Assembly (NCBI GenBank): GCA_032251455.1
Contig: JAVVEG010000022.1
Span: 1 to 35,758, forward strand
Origin: JAVVEG01 sp032251455
GTDB lineage: Bacteria; Pseudomonadota; Gammaproteobacteria; Pseudomonadales; Pseudohongiellaceae
Direction: 5' to 3'
DNA length: 35,758 nt
Shown: piece by piece, positions 7,772 to 15,700 of the stretch
How the letters are laid out: each line of letters begins with the position of its first letter
How positions within the stretch are numbered: position 1 is the stretch's first letter
Program-made: the position numbers and the translations under genes
Notes under the pieces: generated by a model
What the model saw: only the letters and a program-made list of their open reading frames with translations
Database searches by the model: none
Told to the model about the DNA's origin: nothing

Positions 7772-9319
7772 ATGATGTTCGAGAATAATTTGAGTCTGAA
7801 ATGGAAAATTCTGTCAGGGGTGACGTTGACAAGCACTTTGGCTGTCATCATTTCCAGCGTTATTTTTGTCATCATGGAATTGAGTTTGATGCAGGAAACA
7901 ATGCAAACAGAGGCACAGGTTACTGCCCAGTTGATAGGTGCCAATTCAACCGGAGCGCTGGCCTTTTCAGACAGCGCTTCAGCAACCGATACCCTGGGCA
8001 CTTTGCGGCTGAACAAAAATATTCTGGCGGCAATAATTTTCGATGAATCCGGCTCGTCATTTGCCAGTTTCACTGTGCCAGGCAATCTTGCAACTTCGCT
8101 ACCATCCCGGCCCGGTGCGTTCAGTATCACTGAAAACGCTACGGGGGAATACATGGAACTGTTTGAACCAATAAGCATGGATGGTGATCAGATAGGCAGT
8201 ATTTATTTGCGCTACAGTCTGGCCGAGCAACAAGCCCTGATCAGTAATTTCTTCTGGTCTGCGCTGGGGATTGTGGTAGCGATCATAGCGATGTCTTTGG
8301 CTATTTCCCTGCTGGTGCAACGTTCCATCGTCAAACCGATCAATGCGGTCGTTTTGGCCATGCGTGATATTGCCGAGGGGGATGGTGACTTGACCCAGCG
8401 CATCAAGGCCAGCACCAATGATGAAGTGGGACAGCTGGCCCAGTGCTTCAACGTGTTCGTGGAACGCATGCAGCAGGTTATCAGTAAATTCAGTAACTCG
8501 GCACTTAATCTGACGGCTTCAGCCGAGCGACTGACCGAAGTGACCAGCAAGACAGCTTCAGGTGCCAGCAGGCAACAATCAGAAATCAAGCATGTTGCTG
8601 CGGCCATGGCAGAGATGGCAACGACTGTTGAAGAAGTTGCCCGCAATGTCGGTCTGGCGGCAACCGATGCCGAGAGTGCGGATAATGAAGCCAGCAGAGG
8701 CACCGAGGTTGTTGCCCGCAATGGGAAATCCATCTCTGAACTGGCCAAGGATATTGAAGTTGCCTCCGAAGTCATCAGTAAATTGCAGCGCGAGACAGAG
8801 AGCATCGGTTCCGTGCTCGATGTCATTCGGGGTATCGCAGAACAGACCAATCTGCTGGCTTTGAACGCAGCCATCGAGGCCGCCCGGGCCGGTGAACAGG
8901 GCAGGGGGTTTGCCGTGGTTGCCGACGAGGTAAGGACCCTGGCCAGCAGAACACAGGCTTCCACCGAAGAAATTCAAACCATGATCGAACAGTTGCAATC
9001 CGGTGCCAAGCAGGCCGTGCAAGTGATGGGCAAGGGCAGGGAACAGGCCTCGACAAGTGTCAACAATGCAGCTGAGGTGGGTGAGTCCCTGCAGGCAATC
9101 GCTCGTGCCATTTCGGTAATCCGTGACATGAGTACCCAGATAGCCAGCGCATCGGAAGAGCAATCGGCGGTGACTATCGAGATCAAGCAAAATATCAACA
9201 ATATTTCCGAAGTGGCTAATGAAACTGCATCGGGATCGAATGAGATCAGTACCGGAGCTGAAAAACTGTCCAGTTTGGCTCTGGAGATGAAAACTCTGGT
9301 CAATCAGTTCAAAGTATAA
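7772..9319 (+). CDS. methyl-accepting protein with CHASE8-like sensor
   Basis: The 515-residue inner-membrane receptor has a first transmembrane helix at about 15-37 and a periplasmic domain of about 120 residues. A second helix lies at about 160-183, with HAMP at about 184-236 and a full methyl-accepting signalling domain to the end. The hairpin tip QTNLLALNAAIEAARAGE and GRGFAVVADEVRTLA are intact, so coupling to CheA/CheW-type kinases is expected. The periplasmic part (GALAFSD, then LGTLRLNKNILAAIIFD) resembles the CHASE8 sensor of YfiN. There is no C-terminal CheR-binding pentapeptide. No che genes lie nearby, so it may feed a distant chemotaxis or biofilm-type pathway. Inference: the YfiR-like neighbour regulates it from the periplasm. 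Confidence 0.88.
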   Translation: MMFENNLSLKWKILSGVTLTSTLAVIISSVIFVIMELSLMQETMQTEAQVTAQLIGANSTGALAFSDSASATDTLGTLRLNKNILAAIIFDESGSSFASFTVPGNLATSLPSRPGAFSITENATGEYMELFEPISMDGDQIGSIYLRYSLAEQQALISNFFWSALGIVVAIIAMSLAISLLVQRSIVKPINAVVLAMRDIAEGDGDLTQRIKASTNDEVGQLAQCFNVFVERMQQVISKFSNSALNLTASAERLTEVTSKTASGASRQQSEIKHVAAAMAEMATTVEEVARNVGLAATDAESADNEASRGTEVVARNGKSISELAKDIEVASEVISKLQRETESIGSVLDVIRGIAEQTNLLALNAAIEAARAGEQGRGFAVVADEVRTLASRTQASTEEIQTMIEQLQSGAKQAVQVMGKGREQASTSVNNAAEVGESLQAIARAISVIRDMSTQIASASEEQSAVTIEIKQNINNISEVANETASGSNEISTGAEKLSSLALEMKTLVNQFKV

Positions 9320-9325
9320 ACAACG

Positions 9326-9383
9326 CCCTGGCCAGACAGCCTGCCCGGCATCCGCAGGAGTTCTGGTCCAGGGTCTTGTTTAT
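9326..9383 (+). terminator. possible terminator after the receptor gene
   Basis: An imperfect stem pairs 9326-9336 with 9362-9373 (one bulged base), seven bases after the stop codon, and is followed by TCTTGTTT. The loop is long (25 bases), so strength is uncertain. Confidence 0.5.
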
Positions 9384-9428
9384 TGATTGCATTGCCCCGT
9401 TTGACGCCCCTTCAAAACGAGTCATTAT

Positions 9429-9457
9429 TTGACGCAGATGCTTAAAAACGGCATCAT
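9429..9457 (+). promoter_or_regulatory. possible etfBA promoter
   Basis: TTGACG at 9429-9434 is spaced 17 bases from CATCAT at 9452-9457, a moderate sigma-70 match upstream of the 13-bp repeats and etfB. Confidence 0.3.
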
Positions 9458-9496
9458 TATCCTTTTTTTCGGACAGCAATTTCCTCCGGCTGCTTC

Positions 9497-9535
9497 TTTT
9501 GGTACTGGGTTTTGGTACTGGGTTTTGGTACTGGG
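9497..9535. repeat. three perfect 13-bp tandem repeats upstream of etfB
   Basis: The unit TTTTGGTACTGGG occurs three times head to tail at 9497-9509, 9510-9522 and 9523-9535 without mismatch. The array ends 60 bases before the etfB start codon, so it lies in the probable promoter or leader. It could be a variable-number tract or an array of regulator sites. Confidence 0.85.
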
Positions 9536-9595
9536 GGTATGTGTCAGTCCGGACTTATCCCAGTGTATTCAGTACGAAACCAAGTTGGACTATTC

Positions 9596-10345
9596 ATGAA
9601 AATTCTTGTTGCAGTAAAGCGTGTTGTCGATGCGAACGTGAAGGTTCGCGTAAAAGCAGATGGCAGTGGTGTTGACCTTGCCAATGCCAAAATGGCCATG
9701 AACCCCTTCTGTGAAATAGCAGTGGAAGAAGCTATCCGGATAAAGGAGAAGGGACTGGCTGACGAGGTAATAGTCGTCTCCATTGGAGCCAGGGCGTGCC
9801 AGGAACAAATCAGGACAGCATTGGCCCTTGGTGCAGACCGTGGAATCCATGTCGAGACCGAAGGCGAGATTCAACCCTTGACGGTAGCCAAGATACTCAA
9901 AGCCCTGATTGACAAGGAAGGTATCGAGTTGACCATACTGGGCAAACAGTCCATTGATTCCGATAACAACCAGGTCGGGCAGATGCTGGGAGCCTTGACC
10001 GGCAGACCACAAGGTACCTTTGCCTGTGATCTGGAGATCAATCAGAACAAGCTGAAAGTGACCCGTGAGATTGATGGGGGTGAACAAATCCTGGAGCTGG
10101 AGCTGCCGGCGATCATCACGACAGATTTGCGTTTGAATGAACCCCGATATGCTTCTCTGCCAAACATCATGAAGGCCAAAAAGAAACCCATAGATACCGT
10201 CAGCCCTGCCGATCTGGGTGTGGATGTCAGCAGTGGCCTGAAAACAATCAGTGTCGCCGCACCGCCGGGACGTTCCGCGGGCATCAAGGTTGCAGATGTT
10301 GATGAGCTGATCAAGCGGCTGAAGACCGAAGCCAAGGTGATCTGA
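9596..10345 (+). CDS. etfB: electron transfer flavoprotein beta subunit
   Basis: Small subunit of the heterodimeric flavoprotein that passes electrons from acyl-CoA and other dehydrogenases to ETF-ubiquinone oxidoreductase. The start is the ATG at 9596, which gives the family N-terminus MKILVAVKRVVDANVKV. A longer frame to 9512 would translate the tandem repeats and is rejected. The 249-residue length is normal. Typical segments are MNPFCEIAVEEAIR, the ALGADRGIHVE region, GKQSIDSDNNQVGQMLG and the signature near ITTDLRLNEPRYASLPNIMKA. The protein binds AMP in the family. It is followed after 76 bases by etfA, and the pair forms an operon ending at the terminator at 11391. Confidence 0.96.
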   Translation: MKILVAVKRVVDANVKVRVKADGSGVDLANAKMAMNPFCEIAVEEAIRIKEKGLADEVIVVSIGARACQEQIRTALALGADRGIHVETEGEIQPLTVAKILKALIDKEGIELTILGKQSIDSDNNQVGQMLGALTGRPQGTFACDLEINQNKLKVTREIDGGEQILELELPAIITTDLRLNEPRYASLPNIMKAKKKPIDTVSPADLGVDVSSGLKTISVAAPPGRSAGIKVADVDELIKRLKTEAKVI

Positions 10346-10421
10346 TCAACCTTGGGTTTTAACCAGGATGTTCTGATCAGCGGACAGAATATCATCACAG
10401 TATTGAAGAGAGTGAAATACG

Positions 10422-11351
10422 ATGAGTGTATTGGTAATTGCGGAACACGATAATGAGGTGGTGAAACCGGCAACCTTGAGTACGGTTACGGCAGCCAGCG
10501 CCCTGGGCACGGAAGTAGTGGTGCTGGTGGCAGGAAAGAACTGCCAGGCGGTGGCTGATGTTTTGGCCAGGGTTGATGGAGTCAGCAAGGTATTGCTGGC
10601 TGATGAGGATGCCTATGCGCATCAGTTGCCGGAGAACATGGCCGAATTGATTGTTGAATTAGGCAAGGAGAGCAGTCATTTATTGGCACCAGCAACCACC
10701 ACAGGCAAGAATATCATGCCTCGTGTGGCAGCTTTGCTGGATGTGGCGCAGATCTCCGATATTATAGAGATCAAAGACTCCAACACCTTTGTTCGTCCCA
10801 TTTATGCCGGCAATGCGCTTGCCACCGTCGAATCTTCGGATAAGGTCAAAGTGCTTACCGTTCGCAGTACGGCATTTGCCGAGGCAGGCAGCGGGAATAA
10901 CAGCGTGGCTGTCGAACCCGTGAGCATAGTCAAGCAACAAACCATGGCACGTTTTGTTGATCAACAACTCTCTGTTTCTGAACGTCCCGAGTTGACCTCG
11001 GCTGCCATCGTTATTTCAGGCGGACGTGGCATGCAAAATGGCGAGAACTTCAGTTTGCTGGAAAAAGTCGCTGACAAACTTGGTGCGGGTATTGGGGCAT
11101 CACGTGCGGCCGTTGATGCCGGCTTCGTGCCCAATGATATGCAGGTTGGTCAGACGGGTAAAATTGTTGCCCCAGATCTGTACATTGCAGTGGGTATTTC
11201 GGGTGCCATTCAGCACCTGGCTGGCATGAAAGACAGCAAGGTGATTGTGGCAATCAACAAAGACGAAGAGGCGCCAATATTCCAGGTGGCTGACTATGGC
11301 CTGGTAGCCGACTTGTTCAAAGTCTTGCCAGAACTCGCCGAGAAACTCTAA
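10422..11351 (+). CDS. etfA: electron transfer flavoprotein alpha subunit
   Basis: Large, FAD-binding subunit of ETF. The protein is 309 residues. The N-terminal domain begins MSVLVIAEHDNEVVKPATLS. The C-terminal FAD domain has the GGRGMQNGENF segment, then LGASRAAVDAGF, QVGQTGKIVAPDLY and the family signature LYIAVGISGAIQHLAGMK at about 248-265. Segment NKDEEAPIFQVADYGLVADL completes the FAD site. All landmarks are intact, so the protein should be active. ETF-ubiquinone oxidoreductase and acyl-CoA dehydrogenases are not in the window and must lie elsewhere. Confidence 0.97.
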   Translation: MSVLVIAEHDNEVVKPATLSTVTAASALGTEVVVLVAGKNCQAVADVLARVDGVSKVLLADEDAYAHQLPENMAELIVELGKESSHLLAPATTTGKNIMPRVAALLDVAQISDIIEIKDSNTFVRPIYAGNALATVESSDKVKVLTVRSTAFAEAGSGNNSVAVEPVSIVKQQTMARFVDQQLSVSERPELTSAAIVISGGRGMQNGENFSLLEKVADKLGAGIGASRAAVDAGFVPNDMQVGQTGKIVAPDLYIAVGISGAIQHLAGMKDSKVIVAINKDEEAPIFQVADYGLVADLFKVLPELAEKL

Positions 11352-11390
11352 GCCTGAATTTTTAGCCAGCCAGGCATCAAGCACAGAGCA

Positions 11391-11422
11391 TAAAAAAACC
11401 CGGTCAAGGCCGGGTTTTTTTA
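11391..11422. terminator. bidirectional intrinsic terminator between etfA and rne
   Basis: The stem AACCCGG/CCGGGTT has a six-base loop and is flanked by A-runs on the left and T-runs on the right. It can end transcripts from both strands: etfA from the left and rne from the right. Confidence 0.92.
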
Positions 11423-11444
11423 TGCTTCTCCTTAGCTCAAGGAA

Positions 11445-14309
11445 TTATTCAGTCGCTGTAGAATCAGCAGCCTGCTGTTGTTTTCTGCGTTCACGCGGAT
11501 CGTTTGGAGCTCTGCCTTTTTGGGCCGGGATCAGCGGAGCTGACTTGCTTGTTTCCGTAACAGTTGCCGGTTCTGTTTTTTCGGCGACAGCAGTCGCTTC
11601 GGAAGCAACAGGAGGGGTTTTGTCCTGGGCCGGTTTTTCGGGAATTGTGGGTTTCGTTTTGCCCTCGACTTCCTGCCCTGGATTCTGCTCTGCACTTTCA
11701 ACGGGAGTCTGTTGGTGTTGCCCTGCAGTTTCAATATTGCTGGTCTCGGCAGATTCGGTCTCCTGGGTGCGATTTGGGCGTTCAGCCGGACGACGTCGAC
11801 CGCGAGCACGTGCAGGTTTTCTGGCCGGTTTGTCAGCGGTTTCCACTTCAGTGGGGGAGGAGGCTTCCTGATCAACAGAGGGCTCTTTGTTGGCTGAGGG
11901 CTCTTTGTTAGCTGAAGGCTCTTTGCCAGCTGAAGGCTCTTTGTTGGCTGAAGGCTCTTGTGGCGCTGCTGTCGGGAGTTGTTCCTGTGCAGGGTTGGTT
12001 TTGGCAGTTTCTGCCTGGACTGACGCGGGTTCAGCGGCGCTGTCCTGAAATCCGGGCAGTGGTGTGTTGTCATCCAGTGCGGCAGTATCTGAAGGCGCCG
12101 CAGTCGACACCGTGCTTGCCTGATTTTCCTGCGCTACGTCCGTCTGTTCTGGTCGTGGCCCACGTTTGCGCGCAGTAGTGGAGCGAGGACGGCGATTGCC
12201 GGTGCGACGCTGGGTCTTTTGCTTGTTGTCTTCAGCCGTATCTGTTTGTGGATCCTGTCCTGCTTCAGCCTGGGTTTGATCGTTAGCCAGAGCTTGTGCA
12301 GTGTCCCCCGCCGGTTTGTTGCTGCGGTTGCCAGTCTTGCGACGGGATTTGTCGGCAGAGCTTCGACCAGGTTTTTCATCCAGGTTTTTTGCTGTCGTGT
12401 CACGATTTTCCCTGACTTCCTTGTTATCCCGGTCTTTGTTGTCCCGGTCCCGATTATCACGATCGCGTCCGTCTCGATTGCGGTTCTGGGAATTGCCGCG
12501 ACCTTGAGTTTGTCTGCGGCGGGAATTGTTATTGCTCTTTCTACCCTCGCTGTCCTCGCTGGTGTTGCTGCGCTGGGTGGTTTCGGCAGTAGCGCTTTCA
12601 TCGTTGGCCGAGCCGGAAAGCAATTCAGAGAATACGGAAATGATCGAACCCAGGAACCCTTTCTTGCGCACAGGTGCAGCAACCGGTGCTGAGCGCGAGG
12701 GTGCCTGAGCGATACTGGGTGCCTGAACCGCAGCCTGTTGCGGGGCTACAGGCTTCTGGCTGTTGATGATATCCGTGAGAGGATCCACAGTTTTCGGTAT
12801 CTCATAGCTGAGCGATTGCTGGCTATTGCCGATATCCTGCTGATTCAGGCTGCTGATTTCATAGTGTGGGGTTTCCAGGGCCGGGCTGGGAATGATCATC
12901 AGACGGGTACCGCTTTGTGTTTCAATGGCGGCAACCGCAGTTCTTTTCTCATTGAGCAGGTAAGAGCCAACCGCTATTGGTACGATGGCTCGAATCTCGA
13001 CACTTTTGCGCTTGTTGGCCTCTTCCTGAAGAACACGCAAGATGGACAGCGCCAGCGATTTCACATCACGGATGGCGCCCTGGCCACTGCAACGGGGACA
13101 GACTATGGCACTGGTTTCCTCCAGAGAGGGACGCAGGCGCTGTCTGGACATTTCCAGCAGGCCAAAACGGGAAATCCGACCCACCTGTACCCGGGCACGA
13201 TCTGCTTCCAGAGCGTCGCGCATGCGGTTTTCCACTTCCTTCTGATTCTTGCTCGAACTCATATCAATGAAGTCGATGACTACCAATCCACCCATGTCTC
13301 GCAGGCGCAATTGACGGGCAATCTCATCGGCCGCTTCAAGATTGGTATTCAGTGCCGTTTCTTCAATATCGGATCCGCGCGTGGCGCGTGAGGAGTTGAT
13401 ATCAATTGAAATCAGAGCTTCGGTAGGATCGATGACAATGGAGCCCCCCGATGGCAGTTTGACTTCACGCTGAAAGGCAGTTTCGATCTGCGCCTCTATC
13501 TGGTAGCGATTGAACAGGGGCAGCGCTTCGTCATAGAGTTTTATGCGCGCTTCGTAATGTGGCATGACCTGCCGGACAAAAGTCAGGGCTTCCTGATAGG
13601 AGTCCTGTGTATCGAACAGCACTTCCCCGATATCCTGGCGTAGATAGTCACGGATGGTGCGAATGATGACATTGCTTTCCTGGTAGATGAGGAAGGGGGC
13701 TTTCTTCTGATCAGCTGCTTCCGTGATTGAAGTCCACAGTGAAAGCAGGTAGTCGAGATCCCATTGCAGCTCTTCCTGTTGCTTGCCCACCCCGGCGGTG
13801 CGCACGATGATACCCATGCCATCCGGGATATTGAGGCCATTGATAGCTTCGCGGATCTCTGAGCGTTCATCGCCCTCGATGCGACGCGAGATACCACCGG
13901 CACGGGGATTATTGGGCATGAGTACCAGGTAGCGGCCGGCCAGGCTGATATAGGTGGTCAGCGCCGCGCCCTTGTTGCCGCGCTCTTCCTTCTCTACCTG
14001 AACAATGACCTCAGTGCCTTCGGCGACGAGGTCCTTGATGCCATTGCGTCCGGCCTCACCGCCGCCACGTTTGGTCTGGTATTGTTGGGAGATTTCCTTG
14101 AGCGGCAGAAAACCGTGACGTTCTGCCCCAAAATCGACAAAGGCAGCTTCCAGGCTGGGCTCAACCCGGGTGATTTTGCCTTTGAATATGCTGGCTTTTT
14201 TCTGGACTCTGGCACGATTTTCTATGTCCAGATCGTAGAGTCGCTGCCCATCGACGAGAGCAACGCGCAACTCCTCTTCCTGAGTTGCATTGATTAGCAT
14301 TCTTTTCAT
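11445..14309 (-). CDS. rne: ribonuclease E
   Basis: Essential endoribonuclease that starts mRNA decay, processes rRNA and tRNA precursors and scaffolds the degradosome. The 954-residue protein starts MKRMLINATQEEELRVALVDG, matching the family start. The S1 domain lies at about 38-119. Catalytic Asp residues are in ISIDINSS (near 303) and VIDFIDM (near 346), and the zinc-link CPRC is near 404-407, all close to E. coli numbering. From about 510 the protein is low-complexity and charged, with Arg-rich RNA-binding stretches and a hexapeptide repeat. It ends with RKQQQAADSTATE. The long upstream leader (about 570 bases) fits the known autoregulation of RNase E through its own 5' UTR. The start codon has a poor ribosome-binding site. 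Confidence 0.97.
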   Translation of the reverse strand: MKRMLINATQEEELRVALVDGQRLYDLDIENRARVQKKASIFKGKITRVEPSLEAAFVDFGAERHGFLPLKEISQQYQTKRGGGEAGRNGIKDLVAEGTEVIVQVEKEERGNKGAALTTYISLAGRYLVLMPNNPRAGGISRRIEGDERSEIREAINGLNIPDGMGIIVRTAGVGKQQEELQWDLDYLLSLWTSITEAADQKKAPFLIYQESNVIIRTIRDYLRQDIGEVLFDTQDSYQEALTFVRQVMPHYEARIKLYDEALPLFNRYQIEAQIETAFQREVKLPSGGSIVIDPTEALISIDINSSRATRGSDIEETALNTNLEAADEIARQLRLRDMGGLVVIDFIDMSSSKNQKEVENRMRDALEADRARVQVGRISRFGLLEMSRQRLRPSLEETSAIVCPRCSGQGAIRDVKSLALSILRVLQEEANKRKSVEIRAIVPIAVGSYLLNEKRTAVAAIETQSGTRLMIIPSPALETPHYEISSLNQQDIGNSQQSLSYEIPKTVDPLTDIINSQKPVAPQQAAVQAPSIAQAPSRSAPVAAPVRKKGFLGSIISVFSELLSGSANDESATAETTQRSNTSEDSEGRKSNNNSRRRQTQGRGNSQNRNRDGRDRDNRDRDNKDRDNKEVRENRDTTAKNLDEKPGRSSADKSRRKTGNRSNKPAGDTAQALANDQTQAEAGQDPQTDTAEDNKQKTQRRTGNRRPRSTTARKRGPRPEQTDVAQENQASTVSTAAPSDTAALDDNTPLPGFQDSAAEPASVQAETAKTNPAQEQLPTAAPQEPSANKEPSAGKEPSANKEPSANKEPSVDQEASSPTEVETADKPARKPARARGRRRPAERPNRTQETESAETSNIETAGQHQQTPVESAEQNPGQEVEGKTKPTIPEKPAQDKTPPVASEATAVAEKTEPATVTETSKSAPLIPAQKGRAPNDPRERRKQQQAADSTATE
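11881..11959 (-). repeat. 18-bp tandem repeat inside rne (hexapeptide SANKEP)
   Basis: Four full 18-bp units (11881-11898, 11899-11916, 11917-11934, 11935-11952) and a partial fifth encode KEPSAN-type hexapeptides in the disordered C-terminal arm, around residues 783-810. One unit carries Gly for Asn. In-frame units of this kind can gain or lose copies without breaking the gene. Confidence 0.88.
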
Positions 14310-14880
14310 GTTTAGGTCACTTTTCTGTAAGGCCAGAAGAGTAAACCCGAGTTGTTCAACTCTGATGTTGACAGAACAGCATGAGTGGAAAGGGTTTCCA
14401 CCACTCTCCAGGTAACGCCACGCACCAGGGGCAGGCAGGTGTCTTCAGGACAGGCTGCTGATCCTCATCTGATGTGCCTTGTGCCGGCCAGCACCAAAAA
14501 CGAATAGCAATGGCTGGCTACAGTGGGGCAGGAAAAGTACGGGCTTTTGGCTTCTACTTTTGCCGGGCAGTCTTCCCTATACAAGCTGACTGCGTATCCT
14601 GGCCCGGGTCTTGTCCAACAGGCCATGGATCAATGAATCTCTACAATTCGAATTTTTCTGGCTTATATTAACTGTCATTAATTAGCCTGGGAAAATACCA
14701 CAGGCACGTTTTGCTTGGTTATCCTGCTGGTGTTGTTGATGCCAGCAATTGCAGCTTCTATCGCCGTTAAACGGTGCAAGCTGCCTGTCCAAGGTGATCA
14801 GTTCAGATAGACGCGGCTGACAACCTTTAGTCAATTCGTTATTCAGTACTCAGCAACCAGCTGGCTGCCAGCGCTGAGAT
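14310..14880 (-). ncRNA. probable rne 5' leader (autoregulatory UTR)
   Basis: From the promoter at 14888-14916 the transcript would carry about 570 untranslated bases before the rne start. No gene is convincing in the interval. Stems visible include 14751-14757 with 14778-14784 (with an inner CCGT/ACGG pair) and 14725-14730 with 14742-14747. In E. coli the rne leader is long and structured, and lets RNase E cleave its own mRNA. That this one acts the same way is inference. Confidence 0.5.
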
Positions 14881-14887
14881 TGCCGGG

Positions 14888-14916
14888 AATATACCAGTAA
14901 ATACTTTTTATTTCAA
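14888..14916 (-). promoter_or_regulatory. rne promoter
   Basis: On the minus strand TTGAAA (14911-14916) and TATATT (14888-14893) are separated by exactly 17 bases, a strong sigma-70 match and the best seen in the rne upstream region. Confidence 0.65.
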
Positions 14917-15015
14917 ATACCTGCTGGCTATTCAGCCTGAAATTGGTTAAATATCGGCAATATTCTTGAGGCATTGCCTCTTGCCTGTTCTGCAAAACCT
15001 GACGCATCATTGCGT

Positions 15016-15693
15016 ATGGCCAATTATTATTACTATCGAACCACACCGTTTGAGCTCGATGCCAGCGCTGCCGAGGCGCAAGTCAGGGAGCTTGACAGTG
15101 AAAATGAAGCAATTCTGCGCTTCTGTCGACACAATGACTGGGCATTGCCCACTACTTTTTGTGATGAAGGAGAGGAGTGGAACAAAAGTGTGAATGAGCG
15201 CAGTCAGGCCAGAGCCTTGCTGGACTTGTTGCAGGAAGGTGACAGAGTGATTATTTTTTCAATCCAGCGCATGTTCAGTTCCTGCCAGGACACGCTGAAC
15301 CATTTGCAGAGCCTGTCGAGACAGGGCATCAACTTGTTTGTCATGGAGCTGGGCGGTTTTATCACAGATAAACGGTTTGCGCGCGATATGGTCAGTCTGC
15401 TGGAGATATTTGCTGGTCTGGAGCGTCGTCGGTCAGCCGAACGCATCAAGCAGGTCAAGCACAAGCAAAGAGCAAGAGGGCGTTATCTGGGTGGCAGCCG
15501 CCCCTTCGGCTACATGATTCACGAAAACGGCAGGTTGCTGGAACATCCTCTGGAACAGAGAATTGTCAAACGAATACTTGCCTTGAAACAACAGGGACGT
15601 TCCCTGCGTGCAATAGCCGCAGAAGTCAGTACTCCCATAGCCCCCATCAGTTTCAAGACCGTGCAAAGAGTCTTGCAGCGCCAAAACGGATAA
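15016..15693 (+). CDS. serine recombinase-like protein with altered catalytic residues
   Basis: The 225-residue protein has the layout of small resolvase/invertase serine recombinases. It has an N-terminal resolvase-like domain to about 130, a long helix ending ERRRSAERIKQ, and a C-terminal helix-turn-helix (GRSLRAIAAEV then FKTVQRVLQ). The usual catalytic RVST motif reads YRTT (7-10), with Thr where the nucleophilic Ser belongs. The usual DRLGR reads QRMFS (84-88), losing the second Arg. The Arg in ERSQARALL (62) remains. It is therefore probably unable to cut DNA and may be a DNA-binding protein. The stop is 7 bases before the lolC start, so it likely shares an mRNA with lolCDE. The ATG at 15016 is preferred; a TTG at 14974 is possible. 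No inverted repeats or cargo flank it. Confidence 0.75.
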   Translation: MANYYYYRTTPFELDASAAEAQVRELDSENEAILRFCRHNDWALPTTFCDEGEEWNKSVNERSQARALLDLLQEGDRVIIFSIQRMFSSCQDTLNHLQSLSRQGINLFVMELGGFITDKRFARDMVSLLEIFAGLERRRSAERIKQVKHKQRARGRYLGGSRPFGYMIHENGRLLEHPLEQRIVKRILALKQQGRSLRAIAAEVSTPIAPISFKTVQRVLQRQNG

Positions 15694-15700
15694 GAGCACG

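Noticed and set aside
12134..12692. Overlapping frames on both strands within the 3' half of rne
   Set aside because: The low-complexity, Arg-rich coding of the RNase E arm leaves alternative frames open by composition. The rne frame is continuous and has a full catalytic domain.
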